Shown: positions 23,271-31,979, counted from the first letter of the stretch. The stretch is DNA of 45,854 nt from Oerskovia rustica (GCF_014836555.1 NZ_JACSQQ010000011.1:1-45854), one strand, 5' to 3'. Notes: generated from the letters alone by a model not told the origin. Made by a program: numbers and translations.

Positions 23271-23303
23271 GACGGGCCGTCCGCGCACAGCGGGCGGTCC
23301 GTC
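23271..23303. terminator. Convergent terminator hairpin
   Basis: GACGGGCCGTCCGC (23271-23284) pairs with GCGGGCGGTCCGTC (23290-23303), with two G-U pairs (in one strand's RNA) and a 5-base loop GCACA. It lies between the convergent hesB-like and DoxX-like genes. Confidence 0.6.
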
Positions 23304-23339
23304 GTCGTGCGCTCTGACGACGTCGACGGCGAGGGGCGC

Positions 23340-23717
23340 TCAGCCGTGCCGCGCGACCCCCAGCGCCCACGCCACGAGCGGCACCTGGACCGGTAGGCGT
23401 CCCCAGGCCACGACGGGCTTGCGGGCCCACGACCGGGCTCCGGGGTGCGAGTCGAGCGCCATCTTCACGTTCCCGGGGAAGACGGCGACCAGCAGTGCGG
23501 CGCTCGCGAGGCCGCCGGCGCGACGCGTCGCGGGGACGAGCAGCGCCGTCGCGCACGCCAGCTCCGCCACGCCGCTCCACGTGACCCACGGGCGCGGGTC
23601 CCCGAGAGCGTCGGGGATCAGGGGCTCGAAGACCTGCGGGCGCGCCAGGTGCACGACGCCGGAGGAGCCGAGCAGAGCGGCGAGCGAGACCGCCGAGAAC
23701 GCGGGGGAGAGAGCCAT
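23340..23717 (-). CDS. DoxX-like small integral membrane protein
   Basis: A 125-residue protein with four hydrophobic segments. HLARPQVFEPLIPDALGDPR, WSGVAELACATALLVPATRRAGG and LLVAVFPGNVKMALD are the DoxX-family signature. Relatives include the TQO small subunit and MauE-like proteins, and the mycobacterial DoxX takes part in redox homeostasis, but the role here is unknown. ATG 23717 is six bases after a minus-strand TAGCAT (23729-23724), so it is probably leaderless. Confidence 0.85.
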   Translation of the reverse strand: MALSPAFSAVSLAALLGSSGVVHLARPQVFEPLIPDALGDPRPWVTWSGVAELACATALLVPATRRAGGLASAALLVAVFPGNVKMALDSHPGARSWARKPVVAWGRLPVQVPLVAWALGVARHG

Positions 23718-23787
23718 GCCCCGATGCTAGGCAGGGTGGGTGAGGCTCGCCCTGGGGGCCGTCACCCGCTGCGGTGGGCCATCAGGC

Positions 23788-24534
23788 TCACGCAGCCGCC
23801 GGCGACACGATCCAGTACCCGCCCAGGACGGCCGCGCCGACGGTCACGAGCAGGAACACCCCGACCCACACGAGCCCGGGGATGCCGGTGAGCCGCGCGA
23901 GCATGTCGGCGTCGGACTGGCGGGCCTTGCCGCGGCTGCGGGAGATCTGCAGCTCCAGGACGGGCCGGATCGCGCCCAGCAGCAGGAACCACGTCACGGC
24001 GTACGCGACCGCGCTCTGGACGGGCGGCGTCGCGGCCCACGACACGACGACGAGCGCCACACCGCTCACCAGCACCGACCACAGGCCGAACCAGTTGCGG
24101 ATCTGCAGCAGCATCAGGGTCAGCAGCAGCACCAGGAGCCACAGGAGCCCGACGGCGTAGCCCGCCCGCAGCAGGGCGGCCGCCCCGAGCCCCACGAGGC
24201 CCGGGCCGACGTAGCCCATGAAGGCCGTGAGGACCATGCCGAAGCCGCGCGGCTTGCCGTAGGAGACCGTGAGGCCCGACGTGTCGGAGTGCAGGCGGAT
24301 ACCCGTCAGGCGCCTCCCGGTGAGCAGCGCCGCGATGGCGTGCGCGCCCTCGTGCGCGATCGTCACGACGTGCCGAGCGACCCGCCACACGGGCGTGAAC
24401 ACCACGACGATCAGCGCGACGAGCGACATCGACAGCACGACCGCCGAGGCCGGTGCGGGCACGGGGGTCGTGGCCGCCGACCAGATCTGACCGATGACGT
24501 CGCCCACGGAGCTCATGAAGTCCACGGGCGACAT
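23788..24534 (-). CDS. M50-family membrane metallopeptidase
   Basis: A 248-residue integral membrane protein with the zinc motif HEGAH (TIAHEGAHAIAALLTGRRL) inside the second or third helix, followed by several hydrophobic segments including FMGYVGPGLVGLGAAALL, the region where the third ligand is usually found. This is the M50B-like group of actinobacteria; true site-2 proteases have HExxH, of which HEGAH is a match. The substrate is unknown. ATG 24534 was chosen because the sequence upstream is Pro/Gly-rich and helix 1 begins just after it; ATG 24516 is also possible. Confidence 0.85.
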   Translation of the reverse strand: MSPVDFMSSVGDVIGQIWSAATTPVPAPASAVVLSMSLVALIVVVFTPVWRVARHVVTIAHEGAHAIAALLTGRRLTGIRLHSDTSGLTVSYGKPRGFGMVLTAFMGYVGPGLVGLGAAALLRAGYAVGLLWLLVLLLTLMLLQIRNWFGLWSVLVSGVALVVVSWAATPPVQSAVAYAVTWFLLLGAIRPVLELQISRSRGKARQSDADMLARLTGIPGLVWVGVFLLVTVGAAVLGGYWIVSPAAA

Positions 24535-24765
24535 TCCACCACGCCCGCACGTGCGGGAGGTGAGAGGTCCGGGCGAGCCCCTGGGTGAGCCACCGGGAGG
24601 TGAGGGATCGGTGAGGGATGTGGAGACGTCGATCACCATCGACGCACGTGCGCCCCAGTCATGAGAGAGTGGTGACCGTGGCTGCGCATCTCTGCGCGCC
24701 CAGCGTCGTGGAGTTCCCTGGATTTCTTGCGGCGAACCCCGACCCTACGCCCGAGAGGCAAACCC

Positions 24766-26529
24766 TTGAACAACCCCATTCGTGCTGCCGTGCGCCCGAA
24801 CGCCGCAGCCCCCCGCACCAGCTCGTCGCAGGGACAGCAGTCCCGCGACACCAACCGCCCGGCTCGTGACGACCGGGCCCGTCCGGCCCGCGACTCCCGC
24901 GACGAGCGTGACAACCGCGACTCGCGTCCCGCCAAGGTGACCCGCGACGGTCGCCCGGTCCGTGAGCGCGACTCGCGCGACGGCCGCGGCGCCGGCCAGG
25001 GCCGCCCCGCCGGTGGCAACCGCGAGCAGCGCGCTCCCCGTGAGCAGCGCGAGCAGCGTCCCGCCCCGGTGCGTTCGTCGGTCCCGACCGTCGTGCCCGA
25101 GGGCCTGACCTTCAACGACTTCGCGATCCCCACCACGGTGGTCCGCGAGCTCTCCAGCCAGGGCATCGAGTCGCCGTTCCCCATCCAGGTGGCCTCGCTG
25201 CCGGACACGCTCAAGGGCCGCGACGTCCTGGGCCGTGGCCGCACGGGCTCGGGCAAGACCCTCGCGTTCTCGCTGCCGGTCGTCACGCGCCTGTCCCAGT
25301 CGGACACGCGCCGCGCCGCCCGCCGCCCCCGCGCCCTGGTCCTGTGCCCGACGCGTGAGCTCGCCAACCAGATCAACGCCACGATGGAGCCGCTCGCGAA
25401 GGCCCTGGGCCTGAACACGACGACCATCTTCGGTGGCGTCGCGCAGAGCCGTCAGGTCAGCGCGCTGAACGCGGGTGTCGACATCGTCATCGCGTGCCCG
25501 GGCCGCCTCGAGGACCTGCTCAACCAGCGCGTCCTGTCGCTCGACGGCATCGAGATCACGGTCCTCGACGAGGCCGACCACATGGCCGACCTGGGCTTCC
25601 TGCCCGGCGTCAAGCGCATCATGGACAAGACCCCGACGCGCGGCCAGCGCCTGCTGTTCTCCGCGACGCTCGACAACGGCGTGGACCAGCTCGTCAAGCG
25701 CTACCTGAGCAACCCGGTGAGCCACTCGGTGGACTCCGCCGAGTCGCCCGTCTCCAACATGACGCACCACATCTTCGCGGTCCGTGACGCGGACGCGAAG
25801 AAGGACGTCGTGCAGCAGCTCGCGTCGGGCACGGGCCGTCGCGTCCTGTTCACGCGCACCAAGCACCAGGCGAAGAAGCTCGCGAAGCAGCTCACGGCAC
25901 AGGGCATCCCCTCGGTCGACCTGCACGGCAACCTCGGCCAGGGCGCGCGTGAGCGCAACCTCGAGGCGTTCTCGAACGGGTCCGTCCGCGTGCTCGTCGC
26001 GACCGACATCGCCGCGCGTGGCATCCACGTCGACGAGATCGAGCTGGTCGTCCACGTGGACCCGCCGGCCGAGCACAAGGCGTACCTGCACCGCTCGGGC
26101 CGTACGGCTCGCGCCGGCTCCGAGGGCGTCGTCGTGACCGTCATGCTCCCCGAGCAGCGCAACGACGTGAAGGACCTGACCCGCAAGGCGAAGATCACGG
26201 CACAGCCGCAGCCCGTCGCCCCCGGTGACGCGGCCATCACGGCGCTCGTCGGCCAGGTCGCCGAGTACGTCCGTCCCGCGGACATCACGCCGCCGCAGAC
26301 GCAGGCCAAGCGCGGCACGCCGTCGCGCAACGGTGGGTCCCGTGCGGCCCGCACGTCGGTCCCGGCCAAGTCCGCAGGCCCGACGGCGCAGCGCGCCCAG
26401 GGCGGCCGCGGCCAGTCGGCGCAGGGCGGTGAGGGCGGCGCTGGTGCGCAGGCTCGTCGTCGTGGCGGCCGTGGTCGTGCGCAGCGCGGCGGCGGCTCGG
26501 CGACGGTGTACTCGTCGTCGTCGTACTGA
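24766..26529 (+). CDS. DEAD-box RNA helicase with disordered Arg-rich tails
   Basis: A 587-residue RNA helicase. Core motifs in order: Q motif near FPIQVASL, Walker A GRGRTGSGKT, PTRELA, VLDEADHMADLGF, FSATLDN, then domain 2 with RTKHQAKKLAKQL, VATDIAARGIHVD and HRSGRTARAG. About 100 N-terminal residues are low-complexity Arg/Asp (RDERDNRDSR-type repeats), and the last 90 are Arg/Gly/Ala/Gln-rich, which fits RNA binding and phase separation. Such helicases act in ribosome assembly, mRNA decay or cold adaptation. TTG 24766 has GAGAGG seven bases upstream; the sequence in front of it is not protein-like. Confidence 0.93.
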   Translation: MNNPIRAAVRPNAAAPRTSSSQGQQSRDTNRPARDDRARPARDSRDERDNRDSRPAKVTRDGRPVRERDSRDGRGAGQGRPAGGNREQRAPREQREQRPAPVRSSVPTVVPEGLTFNDFAIPTTVVRELSSQGIESPFPIQVASLPDTLKGRDVLGRGRTGSGKTLAFSLPVVTRLSQSDTRRAARRPRALVLCPTRELANQINATMEPLAKALGLNTTTIFGGVAQSRQVSALNAGVDIVIACPGRLEDLLNQRVLSLDGIEITVLDEADHMADLGFLPGVKRIMDKTPTRGQRLLFSATLDNGVDQLVKRYLSNPVSHSVDSAESPVSNMTHHIFAVRDADAKKDVVQQLASGTGRRVLFTRTKHQAKKLAKQLTAQGIPSVDLHGNLGQGARERNLEAFSNGSVRVLVATDIAARGIHVDEIELVVHVDPPAEHKAYLHRSGRTARAGSEGVVVTVMLPEQRNDVKDLTRKAKITAQPQPVAPGDAAITALVGQVAEYVRPADITPPQTQAKRGTPSRNGGSRAARTSVPAKSAGPTAQRAQGGRGQSAQGGEGGAGAQARRRGGRGRAQRGGGSATVYSSSSY

Positions 26530-26556
26530 CGGCCGGTTGCTCGTCGCTCGCTCGCC

Positions 26557-26753
26557 CGCCGAGGGTGACGCGTTCTGTCGCCGAGGGTGACGGACCAGCC
26601 CGCCGAGGGTGACGACACGACTCAGGACCCCGGTGGAGATCTTCGGATCACCACCGGGGTCCCCTGCGTCCCGGCCGAAGCGCACCGTCGAGCCCCGTCA
26701 CCGTCGGCGACCGTCAGCGTCACCCTCGGCAGGCAAGTCCGTCACCCTCGGCG
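26557..26753. repeat. 22-bp-phased 14-mer repeats, three direct and two inverted
   Basis: CGCCGAGGGTGACG occurs at 26557-26570, 26579-26592 and 26601-26614, each start exactly 22 bp after the last. Its complement CGTCACCCTCGGCG occurs at 26718-26731 (last base A) and 26740-26753, again 22 bp apart. The two groups flank the hairpin at 26625-26662, so the region is roughly symmetric. The 8-bp gaps between direct copies are not conserved. It lies between the helicase gene and msrB. Confidence 0.9.
26625..26662. terminator. Hairpin with UUCG tetraloop
   Basis: GGACCCCGGTGG (26625-26636) pairs perfectly with CCACCGGGGTCC (26651-26662). Inside, after one A-A mismatch, GATC-TTCG-GATC forms a 4-bp stem closed by a TTCG loop (UUCG in RNA), a very stable tetraloop sequence. 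It probably ends helicase transcription; no U-tract follows. Confidence 0.7.
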
Positions 26754-26810
26754 ACGGGTTGACGGGAACACCCGGACATCCGTCACGGTTGTCGCAGTCG
26801 GAGGTGGAGC

Positions 26811-27260
26811 ATGACCAACGAGACCCACGACACGACCGGAAGCCTGTTCTCGCAGAAGGTGTACCCGGTGGCCAAGCCCGACGCCCAGTGGCGAGAGGAG
26901 CTGGCTCCTGACGAGTACGCGGTGCTCCGGCAGGCCGGCACCGAGCGCCCCTGGACGGGCGAGCTCCTCGACGAGAAGCGCGAGGGCGTCTACCGGTGCC
27001 GGGCCTGCGGCCACGAGCTGTTCCGCTCGGACACCAAGTTCGACTCGCACTGCGGGTGGCCTAGCTTCTACGCGCCCAAGAAGTCGGACGCGGTCGAGCT
27101 GATCCAGGACCGCAGCCACGGCATGGTCCGCACCGAGGTGCGGTGCGCCAACTGCGGCTCGCACCTGGGTCACGTGTTCGACGACGCGCCGCAGACCCCG
27201 ACGGGCGACCGGTTCTGCATGAACAGCCTCAGCCTGACGTTCGAGGACGCCGGCGCCTGA
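26811..27260 (+). CDS. msrB: Peptide-methionine (R)-S-oxide reductase
   Basis: A 149-residue cytosolic enzyme that reduces methionine-R-sulfoxide in proteins. Two CxxC zinc sites are present (CRAC and CANC), with [23 protein letters not shown] and the catalytic C136 in [12 protein letters not shown] 26811 follows GGAGGTGGAGC. It is a single-gene unit. Its last 91 bases overlap the 3' end of the convergent DUF2809 gene, covering the active-site region on the opposite strand. Confidence 0.97.
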   Translation: MTNETHDTTGSLFSQKVYPVAKPDAQWREELAPDEYAVLRQAGTERPWTGELLDEKREGVYRCRACGHELFRSDTKFDSHCGWPSFYAPKKSDAVELIQDRSHGMVRTEVRCANCGSHLGHVFDDAPQTPTGDRFCMNSLSLTFEDAGA

Positions 27261-27751
27261 GCAGCAGGACCCCTGTCAGAGCGAGCGTGACCCCGGGGTC
27301 CCGCGCGCTCTGCCACCCCCGAGGGTCTGACGGCGACGCGCACGGCGCGCCCGACCGCGAGCAGCGCACCCAACAGGTAGAGCACCAGGTCGCGCGCGTT
27401 GAACGTGCTCCCCAGCACCCAGGCGGCCGCGGGCACCACGTCCAGCACGGCCGCCACGACGGGCGTCGCCTGCAGGATCTCCACGAGCCAGCACCACGCG
27501 AGCACCACGGCTCCCGCGACCCACGGCCGCAGCCGAGGAGCCACGAGCACGAGCGCCGCGTAGACCGCGACGGCGTACAGCAGGTCCCCGACCACGTCAC
27601 CGACAGGGTCGGGGACCTGCGTCGTCACCACGAGGCCCAGGGCGACCACGGCCGCGAGGACGGCCAGGACGCGAGGGCGGCTGCGCCGTCGGGCAGGCCA
27701 GGGCGACAGCGCGCGACCCGGCCGCCCCGCCGGTGCGTCCCCCGACGTCAT
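27170..27751 (-). CDS. DUF2809-like integral membrane protein
   Basis: A 193-residue protein with four hydrophobic segments. [32 protein letters not shown] and [19 protein letters not shown] match the DUF2809 pattern, whose function is unknown. An Arg/Pro-rich N-terminus precedes helix 1. The last 35 residues ([20 protein letters not shown] onward) are antisense to msrB and not membrane-like, so the true end may be earlier in relatives. One base separates its start from the stop of the upstream MarR gene, which suggests coupling. Confidence 0.75.
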   Translation of the reverse strand: MTSGDAPAGRPGRALSPWPARRRSRPRVLAVLAAVVALGLVVTTQVPDPVGDVVGDLLYAVAVYAALVLVAPRLRPWVAGAVVLAWCWLVEILQATPVVAAVLDVVPAAAWVLGSTFNARDLVLYLLGALLAVGRAVRVAVRPSGVAERAGPRGHARSDRGPAAQAPASSNVRLRLFMQNRSPVGVCGASSNT

Positions 27752-27752
27752 G

Positions 27753-28229
27753 TCAGCGCGACGCCTGCCAGCGCACGACGTCCTCCGAGTACCGGTGGAG
27801 CAGGGCGGCGAGGGCCGCGACGTCGTCGGGCGACCAGTCGCTCAGCGCCTGGGAGATGGAGTCGACGCGACGCTCGTGCGTGGTCCGCAGCAGCGTCTCC
27901 CCGGCTTCGGTGAGGGTGATGATCTGGCCGCGGGAGTCGTCGGGGTCGACCTCGCGGTCCACCATCCCGACCGACTCGAGCCGTGCGAGCTGCCGCGAGA
28001 TGGTCGCGCGCCCCACCCCGAACTGCTGGGCGAGGTCCGACCCGCGCACGCCCGGGTTGGCCCAGATGTGGGCGAGGAGCGGGTACGCGCTCGCGTCGAG
28101 GTCGGGGTGGATGCGCTTCGCCATCGCGTTCGCGGACGAGCCCGCCCGGCGCGTCAGGACGCGCAGCTCGCGTTCGAGCGCGTAGAGCGGCGAGTCGTCG
28201 GCGGCGGGCGTGGTGGGCGTAGAGGACAC
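27753..28229 (-). CDS. MarR-family transcriptional regulator (downstream of DHA2 exporter)
   Basis: A 158-residue winged-helix regulator: YPLLAHIWANPGVRGSDLAQ, the recognition region FGVGRATISRQLARLESVG and wing REVDPDDSRGQIITLTEAGE. GTG 28229 has GGAG six bases upstream; ATG 28280 would add 17 residues but lacks a ribosome site. It lies 119 bp after the DHA2 exporter and one base before the DUF2809 gene, so all may be one unit. Ligand and targets are unknown. Confidence 0.9.
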   Translation of the reverse strand: MSSTPTTPAADDSPLYALERELRVLTRRAGSSANAMAKRIHPDLDASAYPLLAHIWANPGVRGSDLAQQFGVGRATISRQLARLESVGMVDREVDPDDSRGQIITLTEAGETLLRTTHERRVDSISQALSDWSPDDVAALAALLHRYSEDVVRWQASR

Positions 28230-28348
28230 AGTCGGCTCCGGCTGGTCGGTCGGCGAGGGCGGGATCACACGCCCCATCATGGCGTGCGGCGGGGCCGCCG
28301 TGGAACATGCATCCACGACGGCCCCGGGTGAGGTCCTGCGAGAGGAGG

Positions 28349-30046
28349 TCAGCGCGAGGTGCTGCCCCCGCGAGCGGGGCCGTCGGCGGCCCGCTCGGTG
28401 CCCTGCGACGACGAGGCGCCCGGTGCGCCCGCCCCCGCGAGGACGGAGCCCTCGGCGGCCGCGAAGTCGCCCTCGTGCTCCTGCTCGATCTCGTCGGTCA
28501 GGTCGGGCAGGCCGGCGGCGAGCTCGCGCTCGAGGCGCTCGTCGAGGCCGGACTTGGTGCCGAGCGGCACCTCCTTGAGGAACAGCACGCAGATCAGGCC
28601 GATGACCGCGAGGGGCACTGCCACGAGGAAGATCTCCGCGATGCCCTCGCCGTACGAGCGCTCGACGAGGTCGCGCATCGGGGCGGGGAGGGTCGAGACG
28701 TCCGGCACGGTGCCGCCGGTCCCGTCGCTCGGCACGCCCATCTTGGCCAGGCCCTCCTGGATGGAGCTCGTGACCTTGCTCGCGAGGACCGCGCCCAGGA
28801 CGGAGACGCCGATCGCGCCGCCGAGCGTGCGGAAGAACGCGACGGTCGAGGTGCCGGCGCCCATCTCGGACACGTCGAGGGTGTTCTGGACCGCGAGCAC
28901 GAGGTTCTGCATGAGCATGCCCATGCTCGCGCCGAGGAAGAACAGGTAGACGCTGATGAGGACGAAGCTCGTGTGGTAGTCGATCGTCGAGAGGGCGAAC
29001 AGCGACCCGACGAGCAGCACGCCGCCCGTGACCATGAAGGCCTTGTAGCGACCGGTGCGCGTGATGAGCTGCCCGATCAGGGTCGACGCGACGAACGTCC
29101 CGACGATCATCGGGATGGTCAGCAGCCCCGACTCGGTCGCCGTCTTGCCGCGCGCGACCTGCATGTACTGGCTGAGGAAGACCGCGGTGCCGAACATCGC
29201 GACGCCGACCGCGACGCTCGCGAGGACCGCGAGGACGAACGTGCGGTTCTTGAACAGGTGCAGCGGGATGATGGGCTCGACCGCGCTCTTCTCGACGAGA
29301 ACCGCCGCGACCAGGGCGAGCAGCGACCCGATCACCATGACGGCGCTCTGCCACGAGACCCACTCGAAGTTGTTGCCCGCGAACGTGACCCACAGCAGCA
29401 GGGTCGAGACGCCGACGCTGATGAGCAGCGCACCCCAGTAGTCGATCTTCACGACGCGGCGGGGGATGGGCGGCAGGTGCAGCGTCCGCTGGAGCACGAC
29501 GATCGCGGCGATCGCGAACGGCAGGCCCACGAAGAAGTTGAGCCGCCAGCTCACGGTGTCGGTCAGGACGCCGCCGAGGAGGGGGCCACCGATCTGGCTC
29601 ACGGCCATGATCGCGCCCATGAGGCCCATGTACTTGCCGCGCTCTCGCGGGGAGATGATGTCGGAGATGAGGACCATGGCGAGCGCCATGAGCCCACCGG
29701 CGCCGATGCCCTGGAGGGCACGGAACGCGATGAGGGTGCCGACGTTCTGCGACAGGCCGGCGAGGGCCGACGCCACGACCGAGACGACCAGCGCGAGCTG
29801 GATGAGGACCTTGCGGTTCGTCAGGTCGGCGAGCTTGCCCCAGATGGGCGTCGAGATGGTGGTCGTCAGCAGGGTCGCGGTGACGACCCAGGTGAACGAC
29901 GACTGCGACCCGTTCAGGTCGTTGATGATCTTGGGCAGCGAGCTCGAGACCACGGAGGTCGCGAGGATCGAGACGAACATCCCGAGGAGGATGCCGGACA
30001 GTGACTCCAGCACCTCTCTGCGGGTCATGGTGGTGGTAGCGCTCAT
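28349..30046 (-). CDS. DHA2-type multidrug MFS exporter
   Basis: A 565-residue proton antiporter with about 14 hydrophobic segments, the EmrB/QacA group. Motif A is GKLADLTNRKVLI; RALQGIGAGGLMALAMVLIS and GPLLGGVLTD mark the drug:H+ antiporter motifs. The cytoplasmic tail of about 75 residues is acidic then Gly/Ala/Ser-rich. The substrate is probably a hydrophobic drug or dye. ATG 30046 has a weak upstream site. It lies between two MarR genes, of which the upstream one at 30169 is the likelier controller. Confidence 0.94.
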   Translation of the reverse strand: MSATTTMTRREVLESLSGILLGMFVSILATSVVSSSLPKIINDLNGSQSSFTWVVTATLLTTTISTPIWGKLADLTNRKVLIQLALVVSVVASALAGLSQNVGTLIAFRALQGIGAGGLMALAMVLISDIISPRERGKYMGLMGAIMAVSQIGGPLLGGVLTDTVSWRLNFFVGLPFAIAAIVVLQRTLHLPPIPRRVVKIDYWGALLISVGVSTLLLWVTFAGNNFEWVSWQSAVMVIGSLLALVAAVLVEKSAVEPIIPLHLFKNRTFVLAVLASVAVGVAMFGTAVFLSQYMQVARGKTATESGLLTIPMIVGTFVASTLIGQLITRTGRYKAFMVTGGVLLVGSLFALSTIDYHTSFVLISVYLFFLGASMGMLMQNLVLAVQNTLDVSEMGAGTSTVAFFRTLGGAIGVSVLGAVLASKVTSSIQEGLAKMGVPSDGTGGTVPDVSTLPAPMRDLVERSYGEGIAEIFLVAVPLAVIGLICVLFLKEVPLGTKSGLDERLERELAAGLPDLTDEIEQEHEGDFAAAEGSVLAGAGAPGASSSQGTERAADGPARGGSTSR

Positions 30047-30168
30047 ACGGGACTCACATTCATAGGTCGTGCTTTGTCGTCGAAAGGTCGTGGCAGTGCC
30101 CGACGGCGAGGCCGGGCAGGGTGGCCGGGTCGCCCTGGGTGTGGTGCGGGGGCGCGGGAGCGCTGCGG

Positions 30169-30699
30169 TCAGGCGCGCGAGAGCGCCTCGGTGAGACGCC
30201 CGAGCTGGTCGATCGATGCGCGCAGGTCCTCGGCGGTCCAGCCCGCGAACGTCTCGGCCGTGCGGCTCATGAGGAGGCGGAAGGTCTCGTCGACCTTCTC
30301 CCGGCCCTCGGGCGTGAGGGTCACGCTGCGGGCGCGCCGGTCGTCGTCGCACGCCGTCCGCTCGACCAGTCCCGCGTCGACGAGGTGCGTGACCTGTCGG
30401 CTCGCGACCGACAGGTCGACCTTGAGGTGGTGCGCGAGCTCGGTGACCTGGAGGGGGCCGCAGCGCTGCAGGAGGCGCAGCGCGCCGAGCGACGCCCGGG
30501 GGAAGTCGAGCTCGCGCGCCAGGCGGGCCGAGACCTCGCGCTGGGCGCGGTTGAGCTCCTCGAGGGCGACGGTGAGCTCCTTGACGGGGAGGTCGAGGAT
30601 CTGCTCGTGGGGGGTGCTCGTGGACTCCGAGGGGGATGCCGTGGGGACGGCGGACGGGGTGACGGGGGCGTCGAGGGACGGGCTGGGGGAGAGGGGCAC
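30169..30699 (-). CDS. MarR-family transcriptional regulator (upstream of DHA2 exporter)
   Basis: A 176-residue regulator. After a Ser/Pro/Thr-rich start of about 30 residues comes the MarR fold: LGALRLLQRCGPLQVTELAH, the recognition helix VDLSVASRQVTHLVDAG and wing ERTACDDDRRARSVTLTPEG. GTG 30699 has AAGGAG nine bases upstream; an earlier start at 30774 would lie within the operator. It is 122 bp upstream of the exporter in the same direction, so it probably represses exporter and itself. Confidence 0.92.
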   Translation of the reverse strand: MPLSPSPSLDAPVTPSAVPTASPSESTSTPHEQILDLPVKELTVALEELNRAQREVSARLARELDFPRASLGALRLLQRCGPLQVTELAHHLKVDLSVASRQVTHLVDAGLVERTACDDDRRARSVTLTPEGREKVDETFRLLMSRTAETFAGWTAEDLRASIDQLGRLTEALSRA

Positions 30700-30715
30700 G
30701 CGAGAGATCTCCTTA

Positions 30716-30768
30716 GTTGCTGCAAGCAACCATAAACCCAGATGGTTGCTGAGGGCAATAGTTGCAGC
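30716..30768 (-). promoter_or_regulatory. MarR promoter with GTTGC operators
   Basis: GTTGCTGCAAGCAAC (30716-30730) has perfect 6-bp arms. A second cluster follows: GTTGCT (30745-30750), GCAA (30755-30758) and GTTGCAGC (30761-30768). On the minus strand TTGCCC and TTATGG with a 17-bp spacer form a plausible promoter between them, so a bound repressor would cover it. Confidence 0.6.
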
Positions 30769-30857
30769 GAGCACGTTCTTGGGACATCTGTACCGGTCGT
30801 GGTGGGCGAGCGCCTCACGGGCGTCCCGGCGTCCGGCTCCCTGCGTACGATCGAGAG

Positions 30858-31502
30858 GTGAGCGAACAACCGGCCCCCAGTCACCGCCCGCGCCGCCCCG
30901 CGATGCTCGACCCGCGCGAGGCCGACGAGCTCCCCGGCGACCTCGACCCCGCGCTGCGCGACCAGATCGCCCACACGACCGCCGCCGCGATCGTGCACGG
31001 CGCCCGCGCCGCCGAGGACCCCGAGGTCGTCGACCGCCTCATCCGCCTCGTCGAGACCGAAGGCCTCGACGTCGTGTCCGGCCTCTGGGCCGACTCGGCC
31101 CCCGCGACCCTGCCCGGCGCGCTCTGGCGCCTGTACGTCCTGCGCGAGTGGGTGCGCCGCGACCCGCAGACCGTGGCGCTGCGGTACCGCCTCGGCGTCG
31201 ACGCTGCCCCCGTCCAGGAGGTCGTCGCCGGCGTCGTCAGCCCGCCCGGTCCCGAGGACGTGCGCGAGCTCGCCGACGCCGTGCTCTCAGGCGTCTTCGC
31301 CGGCGACCTCGCCGTGGCCCTCGAACGAGCCGCCGCGTTCTGCCGCATCCTCGCCACGGGCGCCGCGTTCGACGCCGACGCGCGCGAGGCCGGCGACCCC
31401 GACTCCGCGCTGCGCATGACGCGCGGCGCCTCGTCGCTGCTGCGCACGGCCGAGGAGCTCGAGCACTCCGCCGCGCTGTGGCGGGCCGACAAGCTCGACT
31501 GA
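30858..31502 (+). CDS. Conserved hypothetical helical protein
   Basis: A 214-residue acidic, predicted all-helical protein with no signal peptide or membrane segment. I do not recognise a family name. Conserved-looking segments are HTTAAAIVHGARAAEDPEVVD, GALWRLYVLREWVRRDP, DVRELADAVLSGVFAGDLAVALERAAAF and the end LRTAEELEHSAALWRADKLD (split here into short pieces). GTG 30858 is six bases after TACGAT, so the mRNA is probably leaderless. It stands alone. Confidence 0.75.
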   Translation: MSEQPAPSHRPRRPAMLDPREADELPGDLDPALRDQIAHTTAAAIVHGARAAEDPEVVDRLIRLVETEGLDVVSGLWADSAPATLPGALWRLYVLREWVRRDPQTVALRYRLGVDAAPVQEVVAGVVSPPGPEDVRELADAVLSGVFAGDLAVALERAAAFCRILATGAAFDADAREAGDPDSALRMTRGASSLLRTAEELEHSAALWRADKLD

Positions 31503-31979
31503 CGCGGCGCCGTCGGGCCGGTGCGCGTTCCCTGTGCGCTGAAGCACCGCGAGGGCTCTCCCGACGGCTCGACGTGCCCTCTGACCTGCGGGTTCGAAGC
31601 CTCCGGGACGCGGGCGTACGATGGTTCACGACGTCGGGTCGCGGTAGCCCCGGGCTCCAACATCAGCCGCTTCGAGCGGCCTTCGCGCCGACAGGCGCTC
31701 CCGGCCCGGCGTCGCCCCCACCACGACGTGAGCGCCGTCCGGCGTGCCCACCCAGGGCCCCTCGGACGCTCCCGCCGGTCGCCGAGAGCGATTGAACGTT
31801 CAGGCGACAGTTCGGCTACATTTGACGAGCGTTAGAGATGCGTTAACGCGCCCTCTGGCGCCACTCACCACAGCGTCACCTTCCAACAGAACACCTGTGA
31901 CATCCGGGTGACGATCGCTCCGTGCGGTCGTCATCTGCCTGTGAAAACCCACCAGCGTCCAGCCCTTTCGGAGCCTCCC
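31503..31979. other. Intergenic region upstream of the pit operon
   Basis: No gene is supported. It holds palindromes TGAACGTTCA (31793-31802) and GCGTTAACGC (31840-31849), and GTNAC cores in one 11-bp register: GTCAC 31875, GTGAC 31897 and GTGAC 31908, with a poor ACAGA at 31886. An 11-bp period is used by PhoP, GlnR and other response regulators. The AT content rises from about 31790, as expected for a promoter. Confidence 0.45.

Noticed and set aside
26557-26614. Possible CRISPR array
   Set aside because: The repeats are only 14 bp with 8-bp gaps, there are three of them, and no cas gene is near; spacing points to protein-binding sites or RNA structure.
31521-31835. A 104-residue plus-strand frame before the pit operon
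   Set aside because: It lacks a ribosome site, is Arg/Ser-rich and covers palindromes and promoter-like sequence.
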